A DNA stretch of 64,000 nucleotides. It comes from Sphingomonas sp. CROZ-RG-20F-R02-07. Lineage in GTDB: Bacteria > Pseudomonadota > Alphaproteobacteria > Sphingomonadales > Sphingomonadaceae. The position numbers and the translations under genes were made by a program. Of the stretch, positions 53,308-62,642 are shown piece after piece (position 1 is the stretch's first letter; each line of letters begins with the position of its first letter). The notes beneath the pieces were generated by a model. That model ran no database searches, was not told the DNA's origin, and saw only the letters and a program-made list of their open reading frames with translations. The stretch spans positions 310,001 to 374,000 of the forward strand of contig NZ_JAKNQJ010000003.1 of the NCBI RefSeq assembly GCF_022662335.1, written 5' to 3'.

Positions 53308-53440
53308 CCCCGCGCGCGTAGGAAAACCACGCCCGCGCGCGCGCGATCGCCCGCCCGGAAAAATTCTGCCGGGCGGCTGCCGCATTAACGGTCGATTTAC
53401 CAACCGGATGGCATTTGGAGCATGTCGAAAGGGACATTGC

Positions 53441-54703
53441 ATGCGCTCGATTTTTCCATCTGCCGCCGTCACCGCCCGCAAATACGCGCTCGTCTCGTCG
53501 CTGCGGTCGCAAGGCTTCGGCATCGGATCGGCCACCGCCCAGCCGGGCCCGCGCGACCTGTTCCTGGTCTGCGAGGGCGAAGTGCCGGCCGCACCGGCCC
53601 GCACGATCGTGATCGGCGACGAGGGGCGCACCGTCCTTCCCGCCCGCGACGGCAATCCGGCGCGCATCGCCTTTGCCCCCCAGGATGCCGAGATCGGCCG
53701 CGCCTTCGCCCGCGCGCTGATCGCCGGCCCCGAGATGCCGACCGCGGCGGACCCCGAATCGCTCGCGCTGATGGCGCTGTCCGAGCGGGTGGCGCAGGCG
53801 GACATCACCGTGCTCATCAACGGCCCGACCGGCACCGGCAAGGAAGTGCTGGCCCGCGCGATCCACAACCAGTCGGCGCGCAAGGACGGCCCGTTCGTCG
53901 CGATCAACTGCGCGGCCTTGCCCGAATCGATGCTGGAAGCGCTGCTGTTCGGCCACCAGAAGGGCGCGTTCACCGGCGCATCCTCGGGCGGCGAAGGGTT
54001 CTTCCGCGCGGCGAACGGCGGCACGCTGCTGCTCGACGAGATCGCCGAGATGCCGCTCCAGCTCCAGTCCAAGCTGCTGCGCGTGCTGCAGGAGCGCGAA
54101 GTCGTCCCGATCGGGGCGAGCACGCCGCAGCCGGTCGACGTGCGCATCGTTGCCTGCGCCAACCGCGATCTGCAGACCGAGGTGGCCGAGGGTCGCTTCC
54201 GTTCGGATCTCTATTACCGGCTCGCGGTGTTTCCGCTGACCACCAAGCCGCTGTCGCAGCGCCGCCAGGATATCCCGGCGCTCGCCGCCACGATGATCCT
54301 GCGCCATGCCGGCAACCGGCAGATGATCCCCTGGCCGGACCAGGCCGCGGTCGACCTGCTCGTGGCGCACGAATGGCCGGGCAACGTCCGCGAGCTGGAA
54401 AACGTGATCCAGCGCGCGCTGCTGTTCGCCGCGGGCGACACCATCCATGCCGATCACATCGTGTTCGACCGTCCGCCCCAGCCCGCCGCAGCGGCGGCGG
54501 AGCGGAGCGCGGACCTGCCCGCCACGCTCGGCAACATCGTCCAGATCAGCGAATTCGCCGCCATCCGCGAGACGATGCGCGCGTGCGGCGGCAGCCGGAT
54601 CGAAACCGCCAAGCGGCTGGGCATTTCGGAGCGCACCTTGCGTTACCGTCTCGCCAAGGCGCGCGAACAGGGTGACGACATCGTCCGGGCGGTCTCGGCA
54701 TGA
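53441..54703 (+). CDS. flbD: Sigma-54-dependent flagellar transcriptional activator (FlbD-like)
   Basis: A 420-residue bacterial enhancer-binding protein. The AAA+ domain has Walker A GPTGTGKE (residues 128-135), the sigma-54 contact loop GAFTGA (175-180), the Walker B region GTLLLDEIAEM and the arginine-finger FRSDLYYRL. The C-terminal helix-turn-helix is RIETAKRLGISERTLRYRL. The first ~110 residues do not show the phosphorylated-Asp pattern of a receiver. It overlaps fliE by ATGA, and the start is set by GGGA 7 nt upstream. It probably acts on the sigma-54 promoters of flgB, the transglycosylase gene and fliK. Confidence 0.92.
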   Translation: MRSIFPSAAVTARKYALVSSLRSQGFGIGSATAQPGPRDLFLVCEGEVPAAPARTIVIGDEGRTVLPARDGNPARIAFAPQDAEIGRAFARALIAGPEMPTAADPESLALMALSERVAQADITVLINGPTGTGKEVLARAIHNQSARKDGPFVAINCAALPESMLEALLFGHQKGAFTGASSGGEGFFRAANGGTLLLDEIAEMPLQLQSKLLRVLQEREVVPIGASTPQPVDVRIVACANRDLQTEVAEGRFRSDLYYRLAVFPLTTKPLSQRRQDIPALAATMILRHAGNRQMIPWPDQAAVDLLVAHEWPGNVRELENVIQRALLFAAGDTIHADHIVFDRPPQPAAAAAERSADLPATLGNIVQISEFAAIRETMRACGGSRIETAKRLGISERTLRYRLAKAREQGDDIVRAVSA

Positions 54704-55062
54704 GTATCGCCGGGATCGGCGGCGGCGCGATGAGCGTCGACCGGGTGATGCAGCTTCGGCAGCAGATCCTGGAGCGCAACCAGGCGCTCGCCCGCGCCAA
54801 CACCAGCGCCGCGGCCACCACGCCCGCCGCCGAGACGAAGCCGACCAGCTTCGCCTCGACGCTCGACGATGCGCTGAAAAGCGTGAACGACGGCCAGACC
54901 CAGGCCGCCAAATTGTCCGAAAGCTACGAACGCGGCGAGACGGTCGATATCGCCAAGGTGATGCTGGCACGCCAGCAGGCCTCGGTCGGCTTCGAAGCCA
55001 CGCTTCAGGTCCGCAACAAGCTCCTGTCCGCCTACAAGGACATCATGAGCATGCCGGTGTAA
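54700..55062 (+). CDS. fliE: Flagellar hook-basal body protein FliE
   Basis: FliE (120 residues) links the MS ring to the rod. The C-terminal part, SFASTLDDALKSVNDGQTQAAKLSESYERGETVDIAKVMLARQQASVGFEATLQVRNKLLSAYKDIMSM in outline (residues 50-118), is the family core. The start overlaps the activator stop; fliF begins 4 nt after it. Confidence 0.95.
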   Translation: MSIAGIGGGAMSVDRVMQLRQQILERNQALARANTSAAATTPAAETKPTSFASTLDDALKSVNDGQTQAAKLSESYERGETVDIAKVMLARQQASVGFEATLQVRNKLLSAYKDIMSMPV

Positions 55063-55066
55063 CGCC

Positions 55067-56728
55067 ATGAGCACAGCCCTCACCACCATCACCCCCGGCG
55101 CGCCCGAACGGTTCGCCAATCCTCTCCACCAGATCCGGGGTGCGCTCGCGCAGCCCGCGGTGCGCCGCTCGCTGCCGATGGCGCTGATGGTCGGCCTGAT
55201 CGCCGCCGCGGCACTCGCCTGGATGGCGCTGGCGACGCCGACGCAGAAGACGCTCTTCACCGGGCTGCCCGATGCCGACAAGGCCGCGGTCACGTCCGCG
55301 CTGACCACCGCGAACATCAAGAGCCATGTCGACGAGGGCACCGGCGCGCTGACCGTGGCGGAGGAGGATTACAGCAAGGCCAAGATGCTGCTGGCGGGCC
55401 AGGGCCTGCCCAAGGCGGCGCCCGGCGGCTATGCCATTCTCGACCAGTTGCCGATGGGCGTCAGCCGCGCGGTGGAAGGCGAACGCCTGCGCCAGGCACG
55501 CGAGACCGAACTCGCCCGCTCGATCCAGGACATCGACGCCGTCGCCGAGGCGCGCGTCCATCTCGCCATGCCCGAGGCGAGCGTCTTCGTGCGCGACAAT
55601 GCGAGCCCCTCCGCTTCGGTGATCCTGAAGCTGCAGGGCGGCCGTTCGCTCTCCGACGCGCAGGTGGCGTCGATCGTGAACCTCGTCGCCTCGTCGGTGC
55701 CGGGGATGAAGCCCGAGGGCGTGACGATCGTCGACCAGCTCGGCGCGTTGCTGACCAAGCCCGGCGGCGGCGCGGGCGGCGGCAACGGCAATGACGAGCG
55801 GATCGATTTCCAGCGCCGCGTCGAGGACAAGTACCGCACCCAGCTGATCCAGCTGCTGACGCCGCTGCTGGGCGCCGGCAATTTCACCACCGAGGTGCAG
55901 GCCGACGTCAATCTCGATGAAAGCCAGGCGACGCGCGAAAGCTACGACAAGGCGGGCGTGCTGCGCGCCGAGACCGGCAATTGGACCGGCAACCAGAAGG
56001 ATGGCGCCACCGCACCGGGCGGCATTCCCGGCGCGCTGAGCAACACGCCGCCCGCCGCCAGCACGCTGACGACGCCGCAGCCCGCGACCGGCAATCCCGG
56101 CACCCCGGCGCCCGCGCCCGTCGCCGGCGGCGCCGCGCCCGATCCGCAGAAACAGTCCGATCAGTTCCAGCGCGCCTATGATCTCGGCAAGGAGGTTTCG
56201 GTGACGCGGGCGGCACCGGGCAGCATCAAGCGCCTGTCGGTCGCGGTGCTGCTGCGCGATCCCGACAAGGGCCGCCGCACGACGATGGAGATCGGCCAGA
56301 TCACCGATCTGGTGAAAAGCGCGGTCGGCTTCGACCAGGCACGCAACGACAACGTCACCGTCATCAGCAAGAAGTTCGCCGAAAACGACCTCGCCGCCGC
56401 CAAGCCCGCCTGGTACGACAATGCCTGGCTGCCGATCGTGGCGCGCAACGTGACCGCGATCCTGATCGCGCTGCTTGTGCTGATGCTGGGGGTGCGGCCG
56501 CTCGCCAAGGCGCTGATGAAGAAGCGCGAGGACGCCACGCCTACGCTGGCCATCGCCGGCCCCGCGGAGCCCGAAACCGACGCCGAGGGCGTGCCGACCG
56601 CGCCCGTCAGCCTCGACCAGCTCGAAAGCACGCGCGGCTATGACGACCGGATCGGCGCGGTGCGCGGCTTCACCCGCGACAATCCGACGCGCGCCGCGCT
56701 CGCCGTGCGCGACATGATCAAGTCATGA
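55067..56728 (+). CDS. fliF: Flagellar MS-ring protein FliF
   Basis: FliF (553 residues) builds the MS ring. A helix near the N-terminus (LPMALMVGLIAAAALAWMAL) and one near residue 450 (VTAILIALLVLMLGV) cross the inner membrane. The periplasmic part has LFTGLPDADKAAV, AARVHLAMPEASVFVRD-type and SVTRAAPGSIKRLSVAVLL segments. The C-terminal tail binds FliG, whose start overlaps by 4 nt. Confidence 0.96.
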   Translation: MSTALTTITPGAPERFANPLHQIRGALAQPAVRRSLPMALMVGLIAAAALAWMALATPTQKTLFTGLPDADKAAVTSALTTANIKSHVDEGTGALTVAEEDYSKAKMLLAGQGLPKAAPGGYAILDQLPMGVSRAVEGERLRQARETELARSIQDIDAVAEARVHLAMPEASVFVRDNASPSASVILKLQGGRSLSDAQVASIVNLVASSVPGMKPEGVTIVDQLGALLTKPGGGAGGGNGNDERIDFQRRVEDKYRTQLIQLLTPLLGAGNFTTEVQADVNLDESQATRESYDKAGVLRAETGNWTGNQKDGATAPGGIPGALSNTPPAASTLTTPQPATGNPGTPAPAPVAGGAAPDPQKQSDQFQRAYDLGKEVSVTRAAPGSIKRLSVAVLLRDPDKGRRTTMEIGQITDLVKSAVGFDQARNDNVTVISKKFAENDLAAAKPAWYDNAWLPIVARNVTAILIALLVLMLGVRPLAKALMKKREDATPTLAIAGPAEPETDAEGVPTAPVSLDQLESTRGYDDRIGAVRGFTRDNPTRAALAVRDMIKS

Positions 56729-57750
56729 GCGACGCCCTCCCCGCCCCGGCCGCGCTGCGCAGCTATACCGGCGTCGAGCGCGCCGCCGTGCTGATGATGC
56801 TCGTCGGCGAGGAGGAGGCCGCGGCCATCCTCCAGAAGCTCGATCCCGAGGAGGTCCGCCAGTTGGGCGCGGCGATGTTCAAGGTCGCCGATGTTTCCGA
56901 ACAGGAGGTCGAGGACGTGCTCGACGATTTCGTCGGCCGCGCCCGCGAGCGCACCGCGATCGGCTTCGATCCGCGCCCGAAGATCGAGGCGGTGATGAAC
57001 CGCGCGCTCGGCCCCGAAAAGGCCGAAAGCGTGCTCGCGCGTATCACCCCGCCCGAGGCGGCGTGCGAACTCGAGCTGCTCGACTGGCTCGATGCCGGCG
57101 AGATTGCGGCGATGATCGAGAAGGAGCATCCGCAGATTGCCGCCGTGCTGATCGCGAACCTGGACGCCGCCGTCGGCGGGCAGGTGCTCGAACTGCTGCC
57201 CGATGCGGTGCAGCCCGATATCCTCCACCGCATCGCTCGGCTGGGGCCGATCACGCCCGAGGCGGTCGAGACGCTGAAGACAATGCTGGCGAACCGCACC
57301 GGTTCGTCGACCCAGAGCACCGGCGTGACGCTGGGTGGCACGCGCGAGGCGGCCAAGATCCTGTCGGGCGCGCGCAAGGCGACCGAGCAGCGCGTGATGC
57401 CCAAGCTGTTCAAGATCGACAAGGATGTGGCCAAGGCGATCGAGGAGGCGATGTTCGTCTTCGACAATCTGCTGGAGATGGACGACAAGAATCTCGGCAC
57501 GCTGATCCGCAACGTCGACGGCGACATCCTCACCCGCGCGTTGAAGGGCGTGGACGAGACGATCCGGGCGCGCTTCCTCGGCTGCATGTCCGCGCGCGCC
57601 GCCGACGGCATCCGCGACGAGATGGAGGCGCGCGGGCCGATGAAGCTCGCCGAGGTGCTGGATGCGCAGAAGGCGATGATCCAGATCGCGCGCAACCTGG
57701 CCAAGGACGGCACGATCATGATGGGCGCGGGCGATGACGATTATGTCTGA
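56725..57750 (+). CDS. fliG: Flagellar motor switch protein FliG
   Basis: FliG (341 residues) is the rotor protein that receives torque from MotA and binds FliM. GVERAAVLMMLVGEEEAAAILQKLDPEEVRQLG opens it. The middle has EHPQIAAVLIANLD, the FliM-binding area. The C-terminal charged torque helix is in VFDNLLEMDDKNLGTLIRNVDGDILTRALKGVDETIRARFLG. It is coupled to fliF by a 4-nt overlap. Confidence 0.97.
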   Translation: MSDALPAPAALRSYTGVERAAVLMMLVGEEEAAAILQKLDPEEVRQLGAAMFKVADVSEQEVEDVLDDFVGRARERTAIGFDPRPKIEAVMNRALGPEKAESVLARITPPEAACELELLDWLDAGEIAAMIEKEHPQIAAVLIANLDAAVGGQVLELLPDAVQPDILHRIARLGPITPEAVETLKTMLANRTGSSTQSTGVTLGGTREAAKILSGARKATEQRVMPKLFKIDKDVAKAIEEAMFVFDNLLEMDDKNLGTLIRNVDGDILTRALKGVDETIRARFLGCMSARAADGIRDEMEARGPMKLAEVLDAQKAMIQIARNLAKDGTIMMGAGDDDYV

Positions 57751-58453
57751 TTTCGTCGCCGGCTTCGCGCCCCGCCATCAGGCCGCGCCGCACGTGCTGG
57801 CCCAGGCCTTCGCCCCCGCCAGCGGCTTCGCTACCATCGACATCCGCGAACGCAGCGGCGGCGGAGCGCCCGCCACGCCGCGCCATTTCAGCCCCGCCGA
57901 CCGCGACGCGCGGCCGACCGAGGGCTGGGATCCGCTCGATCCGGAACAGACCGACAGCCTCTATATCGATCCGCTCGAGGACGCGCATTCTGCGGGCTAT
58001 GCCGAAGGCTATGCCGCCGCGCAGGCGGCGAACGCGGGAGAGGCCGCGCGCGACCGCGCGCTGCTCGATGCGCTGGGCGAGAGCCTGGGCACCGGCAGCC
58101 GGCTCGACCGCGAACGCGTCGCGCGCCAGATGCGCCAGACGGTGATGCTGCTCGTCGCCAAGCTGGTCGGCGAGATCGGCATCTCGCCCGATCGGCTCGC
58201 CGAGCGGATCGACGCGGCCACCGACCTGCTCGCCGACGAAGCCGAATCCGCGCTGCTGCGCGTCCACCCCGACGACGTGGCGTTGCTCGAGGGGCGCCTG
58301 CCGCGCAACCTGTTCGCCGCCGGCGACGCCGCGGTGCCGCGGGGCAGCTTCGTGCTCGAATCCGCCTCGACCATCGTCGAGGACGGGCCCGAATTGTGGC
58401 TGGAGCAACTGACCGCGGCGATCGACCGCGTGGGCATGCCCGGCGCATGCTGA
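57743..58453 (+). CDS. fliH: Flagellar assembly protein FliH-like
   Basis: A 236-residue FliH-type regulator of the export ATPase. AGYAEGYAAAQAANAGEAARDRALLDAL is the helical GxxxG-like segment. The C-terminal VARQMRQTVMLLVAKLVGEIGISPDRLAERIDAATDLLADEAESALLRVHPDDVALLEG is the conserved domain. Sequence is weakly conserved in general; position between fliG and fliI decides. ATG 57734 is an equally possible start. It overlaps fliG and fliI. Confidence 0.85.
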   Translation: MSDFVAGFAPRHQAAPHVLAQAFAPASGFATIDIRERSGGGAPATPRHFSPADRDARPTEGWDPLDPEQTDSLYIDPLEDAHSAGYAEGYAAAQAANAGEAARDRALLDALGESLGTGSRLDRERVARQMRQTVMLLVAKLVGEIGISPDRLAERIDAATDLLADEAESALLRVHPDDVALLEGRLPRNLFAAGDAAVPRGSFVLESASTIVEDGPELWLEQLTAAIDRVGMPGAC

Positions 58454-59778
58454 ACCGCTTCACCGCCGATTATCTCGATACGCTGGCGGCGGCCGATTTC
58501 GTGGCCACGCCCAAGGTCTCGGGTCGGCTGTCCTCCTATGACGGGCTGTTGATGGAGGCGGTCGGCCTCACGCTGCCGGTCGGCACGGTCTGCCAGGTGG
58601 GCGGGCATGGCGATGCCAAGGTCGAGGCCGAGGTGATCGGCTTTCGCGGCGGCCGCACGCTGCTGATGAATCTCGGCGGCCCAGCCGCATTGCTGCCGCG
58701 CGCGCCGGTGCGCCCGGTGGGGGCGCCGGGCGAGGCCGAAGTGGGCGCCGCGCTGCTCGGCCGCGTGGTCGATGGCGCGGGCAAGCCGATCGACGGATTG
58801 GGCCCGATCCGCGGCGCCGGGCGCTGGCCGCTGGCGGGCAAGCTGCAATCGCCGCTCGACCGCGGCCGCGTGCTCCAGCCGCTCGACGTGGGCGTGCGCG
58901 CGATCAACGGGCTGCTGACCGTCGGCCAGGGGCAGCGCGTCGGCATCATGGCGGGATCGGGCGTCGGCAAATCGGTGCTGCTCGGCATGATCGTGCGCGC
59001 CGCCGAGGCGGACGTCGTGGTGATCGGGCTGATCGGCGAACGCAGCCGCGAAGTCGCCGATTTCCTTGAAACCAAGGTCGCAGGCGCGGCGCGGGCACGC
59101 TCCGTCGTGGTCGCGGTGCCCGCCAACCACTCGCCCGTGCTGCGCATCCGTGGCGCGCTGCGCGCCACCGCCATCGCCGAGGCGTTTCGCGCCGAGGGCA
59201 AGAACGTGCTGCTCATCATGGATTCGCTCACCCGCGTGGCGCATGCCGGGCGCGAGATCGGCCTGGCGCTGGGCGAGCCCGCATCGGCACGCGGCTATCC
59301 GCCGTCCGCCATCGCGATGCTGCCCAATTTGATCGAGCGCGCGGGCGTCGACGTGCATAGCGGCGGATCGATCACCGCGATCTACACCGTGCTCGCCGAT
59401 GGCGACGACGGCAACGATCCGGTGGTCGATTCGGCGCGCTCCATTCTCGACGGCCATATCGTGCTCAGCCGCGCGCTCGCGGAACATGGCGTCTATCCCG
59501 CGATCGACGTCAGCAAATCGGTGAGCCGCGTGATGACCGACATCGTGCCCGCGGAACACGCCCGCGCCGCGCGGCAGCTGCGCCGCCACCTCGCCACGTA
59601 CGAGGAGAATCGCGATCTCGTGCTGATGGGCGCCTATCGCAGCGGCGCCGATCCCGCGATCGACCAGGCGATCGCCTGTCACGCCGCGATCATGGAATTC
59701 ATCCGCCAGGATGCCGACGCCGCGGTCGCGCAGGCCGATGCCGTCGCCGAACTCGTCGGCGTGTTCGGCACCGGCTGA
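58447..59778 (+). CDS. fliI: Flagellar type III export ATPase FliI
   Basis: FliI (443 residues) is the F1-beta-like ATPase of the export apparatus. Walker A is MAGSGVGKSVLLG, with VVVIGLIGERSREVADFL after it and the Walker B region NVLLIMDSLTRVAHAGREI. The conserved LGEPASARGYPPSA and SVSRVMTDIVPAEHARAARQLRR segments are also present. The ATG overlaps the fliH stop by 7 nt, and fliJ begins at the TGATG junction. Confidence 0.97.
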   Translation: MLNRFTADYLDTLAAADFVATPKVSGRLSSYDGLLMEAVGLTLPVGTVCQVGGHGDAKVEAEVIGFRGGRTLLMNLGGPAALLPRAPVRPVGAPGEAEVGAALLGRVVDGAGKPIDGLGPIRGAGRWPLAGKLQSPLDRGRVLQPLDVGVRAINGLLTVGQGQRVGIMAGSGVGKSVLLGMIVRAAEADVVVIGLIGERSREVADFLETKVAGAARARSVVVAVPANHSPVLRIRGALRATAIAEAFRAEGKNVLLIMDSLTRVAHAGREIGLALGEPASARGYPPSAIAMLPNLIERAGVDVHSGGSITAIYTVLADGDDGNDPVVDSARSILDGHIVLSRALAEHGVYPAIDVSKSVSRVMTDIVPAEHARAARQLRRHLATYEENRDLVLMGAYRSGADPAIDQAIACHAAIMEFIRQDADAAVAQADAVAELVGVFGTG

Positions 59779-60206
59779 TGCGCGACCGCGGCCAGACGCT
59801 CGCGCGGCTGCACCGCGTGCGCACCATCCAGTTGAACCTCGCGCGCGCCGACGAAGCGCGCGCGCACGACAAGGCCGCGACCGAAGCGGCGCTCGGCGCC
59901 CGCATCGCCGAACTGGCCGACGCCATCGCGCCCGCGCCTCAGGCCATGGCCGGTTTCTCGCTCGGGGCGGCGGCTCATTACCGCGAGAAGCTCCAGATCT
60001 CGGCCGATGCGGCGCAGGCGCGTGCCCGCAGCGCCATGGTCCGCGCGGAGGCGGCCACCGAAACCGCCCGATCGGCGTGGCGCGATCAGGCCGCCATGGA
60101 AAAGCTGATCGCGCGCGCCGATGCCGACGCGGTGCGCCGTGCGATGAAGGAACTGGAAGCCGCGCCGTCCACCACGCGCACCCGGCACGATCCTTGCGAA
60201 CCGTAA
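59778..60206 (+). CDS. fliJ: Flagellar FliJ-like protein
   Basis: A 142-residue, almost entirely helical, Ala/Arg-rich protein directly after fliI, with LARLHRVRTIQLNLARADEARAHDKAA at the start and long coiled segments. FliJ sits in the centre of the FliI ring. Sequence identity in this family is low; the call depends on position and coil content. The sigma-54 promoter of fliK lies inside its last codons. Confidence 0.75.
   Translation: MRDRGQTLARLHRVRTIQLNLARADEARAHDKAATEAALGARIAELADAIAPAPQAMAGFSLGAAAHYREKLQISADAAQARARSAMVRAEAATETARSAWRDQAAMEKLIARADADAVRRAMKELEAAPSTTRTRHDPCEP
60183..60198 (+). promoter_or_regulatory. Sigma-54-like promoter of fliK
   Basis: CGGCACG-ATCC-TTGCG, with GG and GC 10 nt apart, lies at the end of fliJ, 37 bp before the fliK ATG. 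The T at the first position of the -24 box is C. Spacing and distance equal those of the transglycosylase gene promoter. Confidence 0.72.
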
Positions 60207-60234
60207 CGTGAGACGTTGTTCAGAGACCCTTCGC

Positions 60235-62031
60235 ATGATCCAGCCCGTGTCCACGCCCCGCACCCCTTCCGTCACGACGGCGGGCCGCGTGGCGTCGTCG
60301 CCCTCGCCGTTCACGCTGTCGCTGGCCGCGGTTTCGGGCAGCGACGCCCCCGCCGATCCGCCGGTTGCGGGCGCGACGCTGCCGGCGGCGGACGGCAACG
60401 CCCGGCAGGACACCGCCGCCGACGGCAGCGATCTGCCGAATAGCGACGCCTCGTCCGATCCGCGCCTCGCCTGGATCGCAGCGCCCACGACCGCAACGGC
60501 GACGATCGACATGGTCGTGGCGGCTGCGCCCGCCGTCGCGGCGGATACACCCAAGCCGGCGGCCGGGTCCGTTCCGGTCATCGCTGCCGCGGTAGCGGCG
60601 GCCACCCCGTTGCTCGCCGCCGATCCGGCCGCGCCGGGGCTCGCGATCCAGCCCGCGACGCTCGAGCCCGATCCCGCCCCCGCCACGACGCCGTTGCCCG
60701 TCCCGCTACAGGCGGTGCCCATGAAGGCGAAGCCGGTTCCCGCGCGCGCCGCGCTCGCCACCCCGGCAAAGCGGGCACCGAACGACGCCGCGTCGCCGTT
60801 GGTGGCCCAGGCCACTTCGGAGACTCCCGCGATCGCATCGGCCGATCCCGATCCCGATCCGGCACCCGACACCGAGCCGGTGGCCGACTCCGGCGCGGCG
60901 ACCATGATGGTCCTCGACCCTGCGGCGATGATCGCCGCCTTCGTCCCGCCGGCGGCACCGCCGATCCCGGCCGCACCCGCACCCGCATCGGGATCGGCGC
61001 CGGTCGCGACGCCTGCGATCGCCGCCGCGCCGACGACGGCCGGCGCAGCGATGGTGGTGCCACTGCAAGCCGCGCCGGCTTCGGTGACCATCCCGGCCTC
61101 GCCCGATCCGACGTCATCGATCGTCGCACCCGTCCTGCCCCCGGCGGCGACCGCCGCCGCACCGGTAGCGGCCAGCGCGTCGCCGACCGTCGCCACGCAG
61201 ACTACCCCGGCCACGGCGATGGCCGCGCTCCTCCCGCCGCTCCCAAGCGCGGCGCCCGACGTCACGGCCGTTCCCGCACTGATACGGTTCGCCGCGACAC
61301 CCCTGCCGGTGACCGGAAGCGATCTGGCGAGCACCATGGCCATCACCGCGCCGGCCCCCGCGCCCGTTCCGGCGTCGAGCGTTTCGGGAATCCAGCCCCT
61401 CGCCATCGCGGCGGGGCCGCTGCCGATCGCGTTGCCCGATCCTTCGCGCCCCGCGACCGCGACGCCCGCGCTTCAGGCCTTTGCCGGCGCGATGCGGGCC
61501 GGGTGGAAACAGGATACGCCATCGGGCACGCGCGACGACGGCGATCCGGTCGCGCCGATGGCCGCCTCCGCGCTCGCGCCGATGGAAACCGTCCGTCACG
61601 CCGTCGCCGCCACGGGGGCGGCGCAGGAGCAGACGCTCGACACCCGGCGCGACCATTGGCCCGCGCAGATGATCGATCACATCGAATCTCTGCGCGATGC
61701 GGCGGACGCGACGAGTTCGAAGATCCGGGTGGTGCCCGATGCGCTCGGCACGATCGACCTGTCGGTAAAGCGCGACGGCGACACGATCCACGTCCATTTC
61801 GCCGCCGAACAGGCCGCCACCCGCACCATGCTGGCCGACGCGCAGCCGCGGCTGGCGGAAATCGCGCAGTCGCGCGGGCTGCGCCTGGGCGACACCAATG
61901 TGGGCAGTGGCGGTGGCCAGCCCCAGGCGCAGCAGCAGCGCATGCCGGCCCAGCCCCTGCTCACCCCCATCCCCGCCCCGGCACGCGCGACGGTCGCCGT
62001 GGGGGCGAATGACGACATCCGCATAGCCTGA
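60235..62031 (+). CDS. fliK: Flagellar hook-length control protein FliK
   Basis: FliK (598 residues) measures the hook and switches export specificity. Most of the chain is Ala/Pro/Thr-rich with many repeats of Ala-Pro type, the disordered ruler. The C-terminal hook-type domain is short: IRVVPDALGTIDLSVKRDGDTIHVHFAAEQAATRTMLADAQPRLAEIAQSRGL in outline (about residues 495-550). The ATG at 60235 is used because the earlier GTG at 60208 would lie at or before the transcription start. Confidence 0.85.
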   Translation: MIQPVSTPRTPSVTTAGRVASSPSPFTLSLAAVSGSDAPADPPVAGATLPAADGNARQDTAADGSDLPNSDASSDPRLAWIAAPTTATATIDMVVAAAPAVAADTPKPAAGSVPVIAAAVAAATPLLAADPAAPGLAIQPATLEPDPAPATTPLPVPLQAVPMKAKPVPARAALATPAKRAPNDAASPLVAQATSETPAIASADPDPDPAPDTEPVADSGAATMMVLDPAAMIAAFVPPAAPPIPAAPAPASGSAPVATPAIAAAPTTAGAAMVVPLQAAPASVTIPASPDPTSSIVAPVLPPAATAAAPVAASASPTVATQTTPATAMAALLPPLPSAAPDVTAVPALIRFAATPLPVTGSDLASTMAITAPAPAPVPASSVSGIQPLAIAAGPLPIALPDPSRPATATPALQAFAGAMRAGWKQDTPSGTRDDGDPVAPMAASALAPMETVRHAVAATGAAQEQTLDTRRDHWPAQMIDHIESLRDAADATSSKIRVVPDALGTIDLSVKRDGDTIHVHFAAEQAATRTMLADAQPRLAEIAQSRGLRLGDTNVGSGGGQPQAQQQRMPAQPLLTPIPAPARATVAVGANDDIRIA

Positions 62032-62042
62032 GGAATCACGAA

Positions 62043-62639
62043 ATGAGCGACAAGAAGGACGCAGCCACCGACGCCCCCAAGAAGAAGGGCAAGCTCGGCA
62101 AGCTGCTGGTGATCGGCGTCGGCACGCTCGTCCTGCTGGGCGGGGGCGTCGGCGCCGGGCTGTACGCGGCCAAATCGGGCATGATGGGCGGCAGCGCCAA
62201 GGCGGCGCCCGTCGACGAAGGCCCCAAGCTGGTGCCCAAGAGCGAGCAGAAGCAGCCCAAGGAAGCCGGTGAAGGCGGCGGCAAGTCGGAAAAGGGCGCG
62301 CATGGCGACGGCGGCGACAAATACGCCTCCAACTATTATCCGATGGAGAAGGATTTCACCGCCAATCTCCAGAATTCGCCGCACTTCATCCAGGTCGGCC
62401 TCGCGGTTTCGACGCCCTATGACGATTCGGTGATCCAGAATCTGAAGACCGACGACATCGCGGTGCGATCGGCGATCCTGATGGCGCTGGGCGACACCCC
62501 CGAAGACCAGGTGTTCACGAGCGAGGGCAAGGCCAAGCTGGCCAAGCGGCTCGTCGATGCGATCAACGCGACTCTCAAGCAAAAGGAGGGATTCGGCGGC
62601 GTTGGTAACGTCTACTTTACCAATTTCGTTGTTCAGTGA
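62043..62639 (+). CDS. fliL: Flagellar basal body-associated protein FliL
   Basis: FliL (198 residues) is a single-pass membrane protein that surrounds stators. A Lys-rich N-terminus is followed by one helix (LLVIGVGTLVLLGGGVGAGLYA), a Lys/Gly/Glu-rich linker and a C-terminal domain with YYPMEKDFTANLQNSPHFIQVGLAVST and VYFTNFVVQ at the end. GAGGA lies 9 nt before the ATG. Confidence 0.94.
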   Translation: MSDKKDAATDAPKKKGKLGKLLVIGVGTLVLLGGGVGAGLYAAKSGMMGGSAKAAPVDEGPKLVPKSEQKQPKEAGEGGGKSEKGAHGDGGDKYASNYYPMEKDFTANLQNSPHFIQVGLAVSTPYDDSVIQNLKTDDIAVRSAILMALGDTPEDQVFTSEGKAKLAKRLVDAINATLKQKEGFGGVGNVYFTNFVVQ

Positions 62640-62642
62640 GGC

